Origin: Bacteroidota bacterium
GTDB lineage: Bacteria > Bacteroidota > Bacteroidia > Cytophagales > Cyclobacteriaceae
Direction: 5' to 3'
Length of the DNA: 48,711 nt
NCBI GenBank assembly: GCA_024280115.1
Contig: JAJRQT010000184.1
Span: 1 to 48,711 of the forward strand
Part shown: in pieces, positions 27,827-37,966 of the stretch
How the letters are laid out: each line of letters starts with the position of its first letter
How positions within the stretch are numbered: position 1 is the stretch's first letter
Position numbers and translations under genes: made by a program
The notes under the pieces: model-generated
The model's database searches: none
What the model saw: only the letters and a program-made list of their open reading frames with translations
Told to the model about the DNA's origin: nothing

Positions 27827-28837
27827 TTGGATTTTATTAAAATAACCGATTCATTTTTAGAGCTTCGTCGCCGAATAAAAAACCTGGATCAGACTATTCT
27901 AAAAGAATTTATTGATGCCATTCCTTTGCAAAATCCATGGTTTACTCCGGATAATATCAGGCTTTCCATAACTGGTCTATTAAACTACCTCGATGAAGAT
28001 AAACTCAAAAAATGGCTGAGAAATTATAATTTAACAAATATTCAACCGAAAAAGATTGGGATTGTTATGGCTGGGAACATACCAATGGTTGGTATTCATG
28101 ACATGATTTGTGTATTGTTAAGCGGGCATAAATTAGTGGCAAAATTAAGTAGCCAGGATGATGTACTCATTCCTTTTATTGCAAATGAATTGATTAAAAT
28201 AGATCCTGGCTTTGAAGAAAGAATAGAATTTGTTGATCAATTGAAAGGTATGGATGCTGTGATTGCAACAGGAAGTGATAATACAGCCAGATATTTTAAT
28301 TATTATTTTTCAAAATATCCCAACATCATTAGAAAAAACAGGACCTCCTTTGCAGTACTAAATGGCAGTGAAAGTGTGGAATCGTTAAAAGCGCTCAGTC
28401 ATGATATATTTTCGTACTTCGGACTGGGATGTAGAAATATTTCCAAGATATTCATCCCTGTAGGTTATGATATTACCAAGTTATTAGACCAATTTGAAGC
28501 GTATAACTTTCTTCACGACCATCACAAATACAGTAATAATTATTATTATCAGAAATCAATATTACTAGTAAACCAGGTTTCACATCTCGACAATGGGTTT
28601 GCTTTATTTATCAAAAGCGATAGGCTTACCTCTCCGATTTCAGTAATCTACTATGATTTTTATGCGGATATAGATGAATTGAAAAATGATCTATTTCTCA
28701 TAAAAGATAGCTTGCAATGCATTGTGAGTGAAAAAGATATTATTGGGAATAGTGTGAAATTTGGCAAAGCCCAAATGCCGAATATTTGGGACTTTGCAGA
28801 TAATATTGATACTATGAAGTTTCTTTCTAAGATTTAA
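27827..28837 (+). CDS. LuxC-type acyl-CoA reductase
   Basis: A 336-residue protein starting at TTG (27827); no ATG exists before residue ~80. The LuxC/acyl-CoA reductase family is recognisable by IGIVMAGNIPMVGIHDMICVLLSGHKL (the nucleotide-binding region), the DAVIATGSDNTARYF segment, and FGLGCRNISKIFIP, which holds the likely active-site Cys (G-x-GCRN). The family reduces fatty acyl-CoA to the aldehyde with NADPH. In non-luminous Bacteroidota the physiological substrate is unknown. It is divergent from the ferredoxin gene and converges with the giant adhesin gene, ending 3 bp from its stop. Confidence 0.9.
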   Translation: MDFIKITDSFLELRRRIKNLDQTILKEFIDAIPLQNPWFTPDNIRLSITGLLNYLDEDKLKKWLRNYNLTNIQPKKIGIVMAGNIPMVGIHDMICVLLSGHKLVAKLSSQDDVLIPFIANELIKIDPGFEERIEFVDQLKGMDAVIATGSDNTARYFNYYFSKYPNIIRKNRTSFAVLNGSESVESLKALSHDIFSYFGLGCRNISKIFIPVGYDITKLLDQFEAYNFLHDHHKYSNNYYYQKSILLVNQVSHLDNGFALFIKSDRLTSPISVIYYDFYADIDELKNDLFLIKDSLQCIVSEKDIIGNSVKFGKAQMPNIWDFADNIDTMKFLSKI

Positions 28838-28840
28838 TTA

Positions 28841-31800
28841 TTATGGTCTTGATCCGGCCCATTTTTCTACCCAACCTTTAAATGTTTCTCCACTTGGCAT
28901 GCTGATCGTATAATAATAAATTCCGTCGGCTTGATTTCCACCATCCCAAAGGGTATCGATATTGTAATCATCCGATTTAAATACTATAGAACCATTCCTG
29001 TTAGATATAGTAACTTTTGTTCCTGATTCAGGAAGATTCCTGATATAGAATGAGTCGTTATAACCATCATTATTAGGAGTGAAAACATTTGGTACAAATA
29101 CAGTTTCATCATAACCTATACTGTGCTCTAATATATATTCACATCCGTAGTCATCTACAACTCTTATTTCATATAAACCGGCCCATAGGGAATCAAACTT
29201 AACCGGATACCTGTTTAAATTATCACCGGTACTTGGCACTTCTTCCCATGCCCTACTTTCATTGAAATCAATAATATCAGAGATATTCATTTCAAATTCA
29301 GGATCAATCAATTGTATCAGGGCTTCATATGGATTTCCTCCACTTGGAATAACTTCACCTGTGATGTAACCGGTAGGCCTGTCAGAAAGTGACACTTCAT
29401 CTCCTGTAACCTCAAATCCAAGTTGACCTAAAGGTTCATAAATGGTGATCAACTCAGATGTTGCTTCTACACCAAGACATTCTCCCTGGTTCTGAATCAT
29501 TTTTATATAGTATTTCCCAGCAACGAGCTTATCGGTATTTGATTCATCTATCGTAAATCCACCTTCCAATTCAAATTTGTTTACTTCATAAGTTTCCAGA
29601 ACTATATTACTTTCATTAATAAGCTGAACTATAAAAGTAGTGTCCGGATCCCCCTTCACATTTCCTATTGTAATTGATCCGATATCATCAATACAACTTA
29701 CGATGCTATCGCTATCAATAATATCAAACTCGAGAGGATAGGCTCCGCTGAATACTGATATCGTCTCTGAATAAGCACATCCTGCATCAAAACTCGATTT
29801 GATGTTTACGATGTAAAAATCTTTATCCAAATTTAAAATCGTCCGAATTCCATTGTCAGGAATCTGATATACTATTCCATTGTTGGGGTCACCGGTTGTA
29901 GCTACATAAGCTTCATAAGGCCCTGGTAAAGTTGTGGAATTCATGTCCATTTCTATTCTAATTCCCGCTTTCAGGAATATAGAACTACAACTAACGGGCA
30001 CATCTGAGATATCGGCCACAATAACTCCCGGAGACTCAACTTCAAATGCAAATTCTTCTTTACAGCTTACTGCATCAATCACGCTAAATGTATGCATCCC
30101 GGCACCCAAATTAGCCACTATAGAATCAGATGCCAATTCAAAGAATGTTCCGTCTATTTGATAATTGTAAACACCCGTCCCTCCAGCAACTCTACCAATC
30201 TTCACTGCTCCATCATTCTGATTACAGCTCGCAGGTTGAGTTGTAATTATCGGAGTTTCCAAAACTATTTGTTCAGGTCCGTAGATTTCTACGGAAACTT
30301 CAGCTCTACAGCTTGCATTGAGTGTATCTTGTCTCACTGCAATATTATAAATTCCATTTGGAGGAAGTTGCTCCACTACATTACCTGAAATAAATGGAAT
30401 CCAGTTTTCACCATCCGTGGTATATTCATACGGACTCGAGCCACCAACTACATCAATAATAGCTTTTCCATTCGGATCTGACGCGCAGGTAGCATCTTCG
30501 AAACTATGAGCACTGGCAATTAAAGTAGTACAGCCACTCTCACAATCCACGCGCAATTCTATGGAATCTGAAGCTACTATCGTACAGCCTGATTGTTCCC
30601 TGACTGTATAAAAATAACTTCCCGCCGTCAAGTCCATAAACTGGAAAAATCCGTTTCCATTTTTACTTGTCACATTTCCGAGAGAATCAATGATCTCTAC
30701 CTCAAATGGAACTACACCACCGGAAACGTTAAAGGTAATTATTCCGTCATTCTCGGCACAGCCTGGGTTTGCCACATCAATATTAGCCATCAAATTGGTC
30801 GATACACCTATGTTTGCGATGGTCGTATCCTGACAACCGGTAACAGTATCTTTGGCAATGTACAGATAGCTCCCTTGCCCCTTATCAATGATGGAAGTAA
30901 TATCCTGTCCAAGAAATGGAACAAACGTTTTTCCTGTATCAAGGCTCACATAATAGTTTCCTGGCCCTGATCCACCTGAGATAATATTAATTACAGCCAC
31001 ACCATCCTCAGTATCCGGACATGATGTGTTATTTGTCGTTGATTCTACATTAAGTGCACATGGGTCATCACATATTGCGGGTCGTCCCACGGCAGTATCT
31101 AATGAGTCTATACAACCGATAACATTATCCGTAACTATTACCCTGTAATCTCCTAACTCCAAATCTGCAATATCCTTATCTGTAGAGGTAAATCCCAATC
31201 CACTAAGATCCTTCCACAGATAATTAAAATCGCCAGAACCACCTGTCACATTTAAGGAGATCGTTCCATCTGCTCCATCGCAATAGGTGATATCAGTAAC
31301 TGTTGCATCTATTACAAAACCATCAGGCTCGTTAACCTCCACTGTCCACTGCGCTGATAAAGTTGTCACCAGGTCAGTCACAGTAGCGATATACAAACCG
31401 CCTTCTAATCCGGATAAATTTTGATCACTGGAAGTAAATGAATTTGGACCTATCCACGAAATTCCATAACTACCACTTCCTCCGGTAATTAACAAATTAA
31501 TGGTACCGTCGGCAGCGTCACATGTAGTGACATCTGTTTTTGTTGCGTTTAACACCATATTATTGATGGGCTGAAGAATTTCAACTACTGTCGCATCTGT
31601 ACATCCGCTTCCCATATCAGTTATGGTCCCGATATACGTTCCGGCAAATAACCCATTAATATCCTGATCTGTTGATGTATATCCATTGGGGCCGGTCCAT
31701 AAAACATCATATGTTCCTGTTCCTCCTGAAATTGTTAAATCTATCGCTCCATCGTTTCCTCCTGTTGAGGTTACATCTGTTTTCGAAGCTGTAAGGGTAA

Positions 31801-34800
31801 AATTAACAGGTTCTTTCAATTCAATATCCAAAACTTCCGTACATCCTGAAACTCCATCCGTAACTGCCACTGTATAAAATCCTCTTCCGAGATTTGATTG
31901 ATCTTGCAAAACAGGATCAATAATTGACGGCCCTGTCCAGCTAAATGAATATGTTCCGGAACCGCCAGCAATAGCTAGCGCAATAGCTCCATCTGACAAA
32001 CCACATGCAGATATATCAGTAATAGTTGGGGTCACATTTATTTGATTGACAGCGGTAACTATCCCTTGTGCGGGTAGCGTACAGCCCTGGGCATCAGCGA
32101 CAATTACGTTGACAGAATCCTGATCTATAAGTGTATTATTTATATAAACACTATTTGCGCCATCTTGCACCTGTACTCCATTTAAGTAAAACTGATAATT
32201 TGCCATTCCACCAGGGAAGCCTGTGAAAATTATCTGGTCACCAAAACAAATTAAATTATCCGGATCGTTACTGGAAATTGATGCCGAAGATTGTATTTCG
32301 ACATTCCCTCCTATTACCGTAACATTTGCAATACATAAATTTTCATCTGCAATCTCAATTGGGGTAATTGCAGTTGGTGATTCATCTAAAGAAACAACTG
32401 CATCGGTACAAACCGTATTTACCACATCAAATACAACTGAGAAAATTGAAGTATTGTCTAGTATTGTCGTATCACTTAATGATTCGGTATTCCACGAAAA
32501 GGTCAAAAATCCGTTGTTTATTTCTGCTGTTCCAAAGTTCCCATTTGAAACATTCCCTATGTTAATATCACTTACACTATTATAATTTAACAAATTAGAG
32601 TCCCATGCAATAGTAAATTGCATAGTCATCAAATCTGCAAAATCAACGACTCTCAATGGCACTTTTACCTGGCTTCCGGCAACACCTGAAATTGAATCTA
32701 ATCTAATAGTAACATCCTTCGCTGGAGTAACATCAATTGTTGCTGAACCAGATACAATTCCTGTACAGAGGGCATCAGAAACTGAAACCGGAATATAGGT
32801 TGTAGATGCAACAGGATTAACATTGATCTGATACGGGGAACTATTGATATTTTCAGTAATATCCGAAGTGCCATCATTATATACGAATATCCAGGGCGCT
32901 TTACCGGTTAAATTAACGGTCAATACTGCTGAAGAACCCGGACAAATTGTAGCATCTCCCACTAAATCTGCTGTTGGCAGATCATTCACTGTTATTGTTT
33001 TAGTTTGCGAGCTTATTTCAGGTCCATTTGTAATGGTTAAAGTAATGGTTTTAATTCCGGAAGTATTATAAACCACATTATGAGGGCCAACCGTATTTTC
33101 AGTAGCTGGCGTAGCACCATCTCCAAAATCCCATGCATAATTTGTACCAATTGGCGCAGAAGATGCGTCAGTAAACAAAACTGATCCACCAACGCAAAGC
33201 TCATTGACATCCATCGTAAAGTCAGCAGTGAAGAGACAATTTTGAAGTGTCACATTTAAAGTGGATAGATCACCGGTACAACCGGTAGCTCCCGCTGTAG
33301 TCTCTACGACAGATATATTTCCACCATTCATTCCAAAATCTACTGTAATAGCTGGACCATCAGCCGGACCAGTTATTGTTGCTCCAGCCGGTACTGTCCA
33401 AACATAAGTAGAATTGGCCTGGCCAGTAACTGAATATATAATCCCTGAAGCCTGGCAAACAGGATTAGCATCACCGGATATTGTAACTGCCGGTGGTTTT
33501 TGATTAATCACTGCGTCTGTTGTTCCCGGTAAACTTGGACAAGTTCCGTCAGTGACGACAACTGAATATGTTCCCGCACCAGCGACTGTAACTCCAGCGA
33601 TTATTGGTTCTCTTATTATAGATGTAAAACCATTAGGGCCAGTCCACGCATAGGTTGCTCCAGCTATGTCCGGCGTACTTAATTGCAAATCACCACCCTC
33701 GCATACCGGTCCATCATTTGATGCCGTTGGGGCTGCAGACAAAGGAGTAACTACTACATCAGTTGTACCCGGTAAACTTGGACAACCTGTCAATGTTACT
33801 ATAACTGAATAAGTACCTGCTCCTGCGGCAGGTATACCTACTACTAATGGTTCCCTGTCAGTTGAAGTAAAGCCATTCAGACCTGTCCACGCATAGCTTG
33901 CACCAAGCACATCTGGTGTACTCAATTGTAAATCTCCTCCCTCACACACTGGTCCATCATTGGATGCTAATGGGGTTGTTGGAATCGGGTTTACTATTAC
34001 ATCTGTAGTTCCAGCTAAGCTGGGACATCCTGACAATGTTATTGTAACTGAATAGGTTCCTGCCTGAGTAACGGTTATTCCTGTGATTATTGGTTCTCTT
34101 ATAGACGATGTAAATCCATTCGGTCCTGTCCATGCATAGGTTGCTCCTGCGACATTAGGCGTGCTCAATTGCAAATCACCACCATCACAAACCGGGCCAT
34201 CGTTTGATGCTACCGGAGTTGTTGGTATCGGATTAACAATTATATCTGTAGTTCCGGCTAAGCTGGGGCATCCTGACAATGTTATTGTAACTGAATAGGT
34301 TCCTGCCTGAGCGATGGTTATTCCTGTGATTATTGGTTCTCTTATTGACGATGTAAATCCATTTGGACCTGTCCATGCAAAGGTTGCCCCCGCTACATCT
34401 GGCGTACTTAATTGAACATCACCGCTTTCACATACAGGACCACTGTTAGATGCTACCGGAGTTGTTGGTATCGGATTTACTATTACATCGGTAGCACCAG
34501 GCAAACTTGGGCATCCTAATAATGTTACTGTAACAGAATAAGTACCTGCTCCCGCTGCTGCTATACCTGATACTATTGGTTCCCTAATTGATGAAGTGAA
34601 TCCATTAGGCCCTGTCCATGCATAACTTGCACCAGGTACATCAGCTGTGCTTAATTGCAAATCATCACCCTCGCACACGGGGCCATCATTCGTTGCTACC
34701 GGCGTTGTCGGAATCGGATTTACTATTACATCAGTTATCCCGGGTAAGCTTGGGCATCCTGTTAATGTTACTATAACAGAATATGCTCCCGCATCACTAA

Positions 34801-37561
34801 TTGTTATTCCTGATATTATTGGCGTTCTGGTTGTTGAAGTAAAGCCATTCGGGCCCATCCATAAATAAGTTGCTCCTGCAACAGCAGGTGTACTCAATTG
34901 TAAATCACCACCCTCACAAACCGGACCATTGTTGGATGCAACCGGTGTTGCAGGAATTGGATTAACTATTACATCCATTGTGCCGGCCAGGCTTGGGCAA
35001 CCCAATAAGGTTACTGTGACTGAATAGGTTCCTGCCTGAGCGATCGATATTCCCGTAATTATTGGTTCTCTTATTGACGATGTAAATCCATTTGGACCTG
35101 TCCATGCAAAGGTTGCCCCCGCTACATCTGGTGTACTTAATTGAACATCACCGCTTTCACATACAGGACCACTGTTAGATGCTACCGGAGTTGTTGGTAT
35201 CGGATTTACTATTACATCGGTAGCGCCAGGCAAACTTGGACATCCTAATAATGTTACTGTAACAGAATAAGTACCTGCTCCAGCCGCGGTTATACCACTG
35301 ACCAATGGTTCTCTGGCAGTTGAAGTAAATCCATTCGGGCCTGTCCACGCATAGGTAGCTCCTACAACATCCGGTGTACTCAATTGCAAATCATCCCCTT
35401 CACAAGCAGGTCCATCATTCGAAGCTACAGGAGTTGTTGGTATTGGATTTACCACTACATCTGTTGTACCTGGTAAACTTGGACATGTTCCATCATCTAA
35501 TACTACTGAATAAGTTCCGCCTCCTGCTGATGTTATAGCCACAACTATTGGTTCTCTCAGAGTTGAATTAAAGCCATTTGGGCCTGTCCAAATATAAGTT
35601 GCTCCGGCCACAGCAGGTGTACTCAATTGCAAATCGCTACCTTCACATACAGGGCCATCATTTGATGCTACAGGGGTTGTTAGAATTGGATTCACTATTA
35701 CATCCGTAGTTCCAGCCAGACTCGGGCATCCTAACAATGTTATTGTTACTGAATAGGTTCCCGCCTGAGCTATAGTAATTCCTGTGATTATTGGTTCTCT
35801 TACAGTTGAATTAAAACCATTTGGGCCAGTCCATGCATAGGTTGCTCCCGCTATGTCTGGCGTACTTAACTGCACGTCACCACTTTCACATACAGGGCCA
35901 CTATTAGAAGCTATTGGAGTTGAAGGTATTGGATTTACTGTTACATCGGTGGTGCCTGGCAAACTTGGGCAACCTAATAATGTTACTGTAACTGAATAAG
36001 TTCCAGCTCCTGATGCTGTTATACCTCCAACGACCGGTTCTCTTGCAGCGGAAGTAAATCCATTAGGTCCTGTCCATAAATAAGTAGCGCCCGGAACATC
36101 AGGGGTACTCAATTGCAAATCATCTCCCTCACAAGCAGGCCCATCATTTGAAGCTACCGGAGTCGTTGGTATTGGATTTACCACTACATCTGTTGTACCT
36201 GGTAAACTAGGACATGCACCATCATCTATAGTGACTGAATAAGTTCCTGCACCTGTACTTGTAATCCCACTAATTATTGGCTCTCTCTGAGTTGAAGTAA
36301 AGCCATTAGGTCCTGTCCATGAATAGGTCGCTCCAGGAACATCAGGGGTACTCAATTGTATGTCACCCCCATCACACACAGGGCCATCATTTGTAGCAAC
36401 AGGAGTAGTTGGTATAGGATCTACAACTACATCTGTTGTCCCCGCTAAACTTGGACATCCCAATAATGTGACAGTTACTGAATAAGTTCCTGCCCCTGCT
36501 GTAGTGATATTTGTGATTATTGGCTCTCTTAAAGTTGAGGTAAATCCATTTGGGCCTGTCCATGAATAGGTTGCTCCACCGATATCCGGAGTACTTAATT
36601 GAACATCTCCGCTTTCACATACCGGGCCATCATTTGTAGCTGTTGGTGTTGAAGGAACAGGACTAATCGTAACTGTTCGAGTGGAATCCCCTGTACATCC
36701 TAAAGGATCTGTATAGGTATAGGTAATATCTCCACCAACTCCAGCGGATGATGGGTCAAAATTTGCGGTGCCATTGCCATTATCAATAATACCAGGTCCT
36801 GAGAATGATCCATTTGGAGCCTTGTCTCCTGTCAGAACTACAATGGCGTCATTTTCGCAATAAGCTCCTGTAGAATTCAAGCCACTAAAGGAAACAGTTG
36901 GATTTGCTGCATTATCTGCTACATCTATATCCCTTGAGTATGAGCAGTTATGATCATCAGTTATCACTATTGTATAAGTGCCAGGTTCTAAGGCCGCTAT
37001 ATTTTGTGTAGATGCTGTAAAGCCATTTGGGCCGGTCCAGGAATATACATATGCTCCATAACCACCGGTTGCAGTGATTGAAATTGCTCCATTGTAAGGT
37101 GCAATACAGGCTGTATTGTTTGTTATTGATATATCCGGATCTTCAATTCTAATTTCATCATTTGGATTAATATCAATACCTGTTCCCCCGTAGGTAGGGC
37201 ATCCTAATTTAGCAAATATATAATTTGAATTAATACCAGCAACAAATTCATCCGGTACATTTTGGACTTCCCAAACATTGCTTCCTGTTGAATGAACATA
37301 GACAACAGGACTTAAGCCTTCGATTAAAAAACTACTATTTGCTATGTCATAAAGCAGGAAATTTTCGTAATCAGATCCGTTGTTTAAAAAAGTAAATGTA
37401 ATTGTAGCGAAAGCTCCTCCGGTTTGAACACAAACTTCAATTCCAGCACCATAATCTGTAGTTCCCACTGAGGGATCTAATGTTGGACATTGCGCCTGGA
37501 GGTTTTGACTGGTAAAAAGTCCAGCTATCGTTAAAAGAAAAAGTAAAAAATAATTCTTCAT
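28841..37561 (-). CDS. Giant Ig/PKD/cohesin/SprB-repeat adhesin with T9SS type B C-terminal domain
   Basis: About 2906 residues from the ATG at 37561 (an in-frame TTG lies at 37570). A signal peptide ends near QNLQAQ. Order of domains: an N-terminal region with one SprB-like module (residues ~150-210); 13 Ig-like repeats of 81 residues (~301-1353), each with a GPVCEG-type Cys, Y-x-WTGPNGFTS and GCPSLPG; a PKD-like domain (~1440-1525, WDFGDG); a cohesin-like domain (~1614-1754); about four SprB-type repeats (GGSGTYSFSW pattern); further Cys-containing modules; and the gliding-motility C-terminal domain (PNVFTPNNDGYNDSF to the end). It is probably exported by type IX secretion and surface-attached. 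It follows the 129-residue secreted protein gene by about 15 bp. No porP/sprF gene is adjacent. Confidence 0.94.
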   Translation of the reverse strand: MKNYFLLFLLTIAGLFTSQNLQAQCPTLDPSVGTTDYGAGIEVCVQTGGAFATITFTFLNNGSDYENFLLYDIANSSFLIEGLSPVVYVHSTGSNVWEVQNVPDEFVAGINSNYIFAKLGCPTYGGTGIDINPNDEIRIEDPDISITNNTACIAPYNGAISITATGGYGAYVYSWTGPNGFTASTQNIAALEPGTYTIVITDDHNCSYSRDIDVADNAANPTVSFSGLNSTGAYCENDAIVVLTGDKAPNGSFSGPGIIDNGNGTANFDPSSAGVGGDITYTYTDPLGCTGDSTRTVTISPVPSTPTATNDGPVCESGDVQLSTPDIGGATYSWTGPNGFTSTLREPIITNITTAGAGTYSVTVTLLGCPSLAGTTDVVVDPIPTTPVATNDGPVCDGGDIQLSTPDVPGATYSWTGPNGFTSTQREPIISGITSTGAGTYSVTIDDGACPSLPGTTDVVVNPIPTTPVASNDGPACEGDDLQLSTPDVPGATYLWTGPNGFTSAAREPVVGGITASGAGTYSVTVTLLGCPSLPGTTDVTVNPIPSTPIASNSGPVCESGDVQLSTPDIAGATYAWTGPNGFNSTVREPIITGITIAQAGTYSVTITLLGCPSLAGTTDVIVNPILTTPVASNDGPVCEGSDLQLSTPAVAGATYIWTGPNGFNSTLREPIVVAITSAGGGTYSVVLDDGTCPSLPGTTDVVVNPIPTTPVASNDGPACEGDDLQLSTPDVVGATYAWTGPNGFTSTAREPLVSGITAAGAGTYSVTVTLLGCPSLPGATDVIVNPIPTTPVASNSGPVCESGDVQLSTPDVAGATFAWTGPNGFTSSIREPIITGISIAQAGTYSVTVTLLGCPSLAGTMDVIVNPIPATPVASNNGPVCEGGDLQLSTPAVAGATYLWMGPNGFTSTTRTPIISGITISDAGAYSVIVTLTGCPSLPGITDVIVNPIPTTPVATNDGPVCEGDDLQLSTADVPGASYAWTGPNGFTSSIREPIVSGIAAAGAGTYSVTVTLLGCPSLPGATDVIVNPIPTTPVASNSGPVCESGDVQLSTPDVAGATFAWTGPNGFTSSIREPIITGITIAQAGTYSVTITLSGCPSLAGTTDIIVNPIPTTPVASNDGPVCDGGDLQLSTPNVAGATYAWTGPNGFTSSIREPIITGITVTQAGTYSVTITLSGCPSLAGTTDVIVNPIPTTPLASNDGPVCEGGDLQLSTPDVLGASYAWTGLNGFTSTDREPLVVGIPAAGAGTYSVIVTLTGCPSLPGTTDVVVTPLSAAPTASNDGPVCEGGDLQLSTPDIAGATYAWTGPNGFTSIIREPIIAGVTVAGAGTYSVVVTDGTCPSLPGTTDAVINQKPPAVTISGDANPVCQASGIIYSVTGQANSTYVWTVPAGATITGPADGPAITVDFGMNGGNISVVETTAGATGCTGDLSTLNVTLQNCLFTADFTMDVNELCVGGSVLFTDASSAPIGTNYAWDFGDGATPATENTVGPHNVVYNTSGIKTITLTITNGPEISSQTKTITVNDLPTADLVGDATICPGSSAVLTVNLTGKAPWIFVYNDGTSDITENINSSPYQINVNPVASTTYIPVSVSDALCTGIVSGSATIDVTPAKDVTIRLDSISGVAGSQVKVPLRVVDFADLMTMQFTIAWDSNLLNYNSVSDINIGNVSNGNFGTAEINNGFLTFSWNTESLSDTTILDNTSIFSVVFDVVNTVCTDAVVSLDESPTAITPIEIADENLCIANVTVIGGNVEIQSSASISSNDPDNLICFGDQIIFTGFPGGMANYQFYLNGVQVQDGANSVYINNTLIDQDSVNVIVADAQGCTLPAQGIVTAVNQINVTPTITDISACGLSDGAIALAIAGGSGTYSFSWTGPSIIDPVLQDQSNLGRGFYTVAVTDGVSGCTEVLDIELKEPVNFTLTASKTDVTSTGGNDGAIDLTISGGTGTYDVLWTGPNGYTSTDQDINGLFAGTYIGTITDMGSGCTDATVVEILQPINNMVLNATKTDVTTCDAADGTINLLITGGSGSYGISWIGPNSFTSSDQNLSGLEGGLYIATVTDLVTTLSAQWTVEVNEPDGFVIDATVTDITYCDGADGTISLNVTGGSGDFNYLWKDLSGLGFTSTDKDIADLELGDYRVIVTDNVIGCIDSLDTAVGRPAICDDPCALNVESTTNNTSCPDTEDGVAVINIISGGSGPGNYYVSLDTGKTFVPFLGQDITSIIDKGQGSYLYIAKDTVTGCQDTTIANIGVSTNLMANIDVANPGCAENDGIITFNVSGGVVPFEVEIIDSLGNVTSKNGNGFFQFMDLTAGSYFYTVREQSGCTIVASDSIELRVDCESGCTTLIASAHSFEDATCASDPNGKAIIDVVGGSSPYEYTTDGENWIPFISGNVVEQLPPNGIYNIAVRQDTLNASCRAEVSVEIYGPEQIVLETPIITTQPASCNQNDGAVKIGRVAGGTGVYNYQIDGTFFELASDSIVANLGAGMHTFSVIDAVSCKEEFAFEVESPGVIVADISDVPVSCSSIFLKAGIRIEMDMNSTTLPGPYEAYVATTGDPNNGIVYQIPDNGIRTILNLDKDFYIVNIKSSFDAGCAYSETISVFSGAYPLEFDIIDSDSIVSCIDDIGSITIGNVKGDPDTTFIVQLINESNIVLETYEVNKFELEGGFTIDESNTDKLVAGKYYIKMIQNQGECLGVEATSELITIYEPLGQLGFEVTGDEVSLSDRPTGYITGEVIPSGGNPYEALIQLIDPEFEMNISDIIDFNESRAWEEVPSTGDNLNRYPVKFDSLWAGLYEIRVVDDYGCEYILEHSIGYDETVFVPNVFTPNNDGYNDSFYIRNLPESGTKVTISNRNGSIVFKSDDYNIDTLWDGGNQADGIYYYTISMPSGETFKGWVEKWAGSRP
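32300..32720 (-). other. Cohesin-like domain inside the giant adhesin
   Basis: The segment encodes a beta domain beginning with a VTIRLDSISGVAGSQVKVPL strand pair, then MQFTIAWDSNLLNYNSV and a V-FDVV-strand near its end. This is the pattern of the cohesin family (PF00963), where the V-x-VPL-x-V and F-x-I-x-WD-x-x-LL motifs are typical. In cellulosomes cohesins bind dockerins; in Bacteroidota adhesins the partner is generally unknown. Confidence 0.7.
33503..36657 (-). repeat. Thirteen tandem 243-bp coding repeats with a 729-bp higher-order period
   Basis: Thirteen in-frame copies of an 81-codon Ig-like unit. Unit types recur every third copy: CEGDD, CESGDV, C(E/D)G-DL-type start motifs appear in order in units 3-5, 6-8 and 9-11, and units 1-2 match the second and third types. 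The string TATTGGTTCT occurs at 34331, 35060 and 35789, each exactly 729 bp apart. The flanks at 34.33-34.56 kb and 35.06-35.29 kb are nearly identical over about 220 bp. Confidence 0.93.
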
Positions 37562-37576
37562 AATTATCAACCCCGA

Positions 37577-37966
37577 TTAATTTTCAGAAATTAAAATACC
37601 ATCAACACCACCAACTGAGACCTGACATTTCTTACTATCGATTACCTGGACAGTATAATTTGAAGGTGGTACATTTTTAAAAACCAGCACAAAATCATTT
37701 TTTAATTCAGATGCAGAAATAGTTTGTTTCTGCATCGTTCCTTTTTGTGGGGATTTTAAATCGACCAAATAGAAATCTATTCTTCCACTTCCGCGATTAA
37801 CTTTTAAATGGATATCAGAATTTCGCCCATTTAAGGATTTTTCTATTTTACTTTCAACCTTAAGATTGCATTGACTAAATGCGTTATTGTTAATTGACAA
37901 AAAAAACAGCAAGGAAAAACTAAAAAAGATAATCGTTAGAAAATTTGCTCTATTTCTCATATCCAT
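37577..37966 (-). CDS. Small secreted protein upstream of the giant adhesin
   Basis: A 129-residue protein with a clear signal peptide (FLTIIFFSFSLLFFLSI, cleavage near NAFSQ). Two ATGs are possible (37966 and 37960). The mature ~95 residues are beta-rich; NVPPSNYTVQVIDSKKCQVS near the end resembles the last strands of an SprB-type repeat, so it may be a single free-standing module of that fold. It is directly upstream of the giant adhesin on the same strand, with a gap of about 15 bp to the adhesin ATG, so the two are very likely co-transcribed. A periplasmic helper or a minor surface component is possible. No named family recognised. Confidence 0.8.
   Translation of the reverse strand: MDMRNRANFLTIIFFSFSLLFFLSINNNAFSQCNLKVESKIEKSLNGRNSDIHLKVNRGSGRIDFYLVDLKSPQKGTMQKQTISASELKNDFVLVFKNVPPSNYTVQVIDSKKCQVSVGGVDGILISEN

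Noticed and set aside
29934..34868. Plus-strand ORFs of 63-125 codons opposite the second giant adhesin
   Set aside because: They mirror the repeated coding sequence of the real gene and carry no family motifs.
33503..36657. Regular ~243-bp direct repeats that might suggest a CRISPR or satellite array
   Set aside because: The units are far longer than CRISPR repeats, stay in frame throughout and encode an Ig-like domain.
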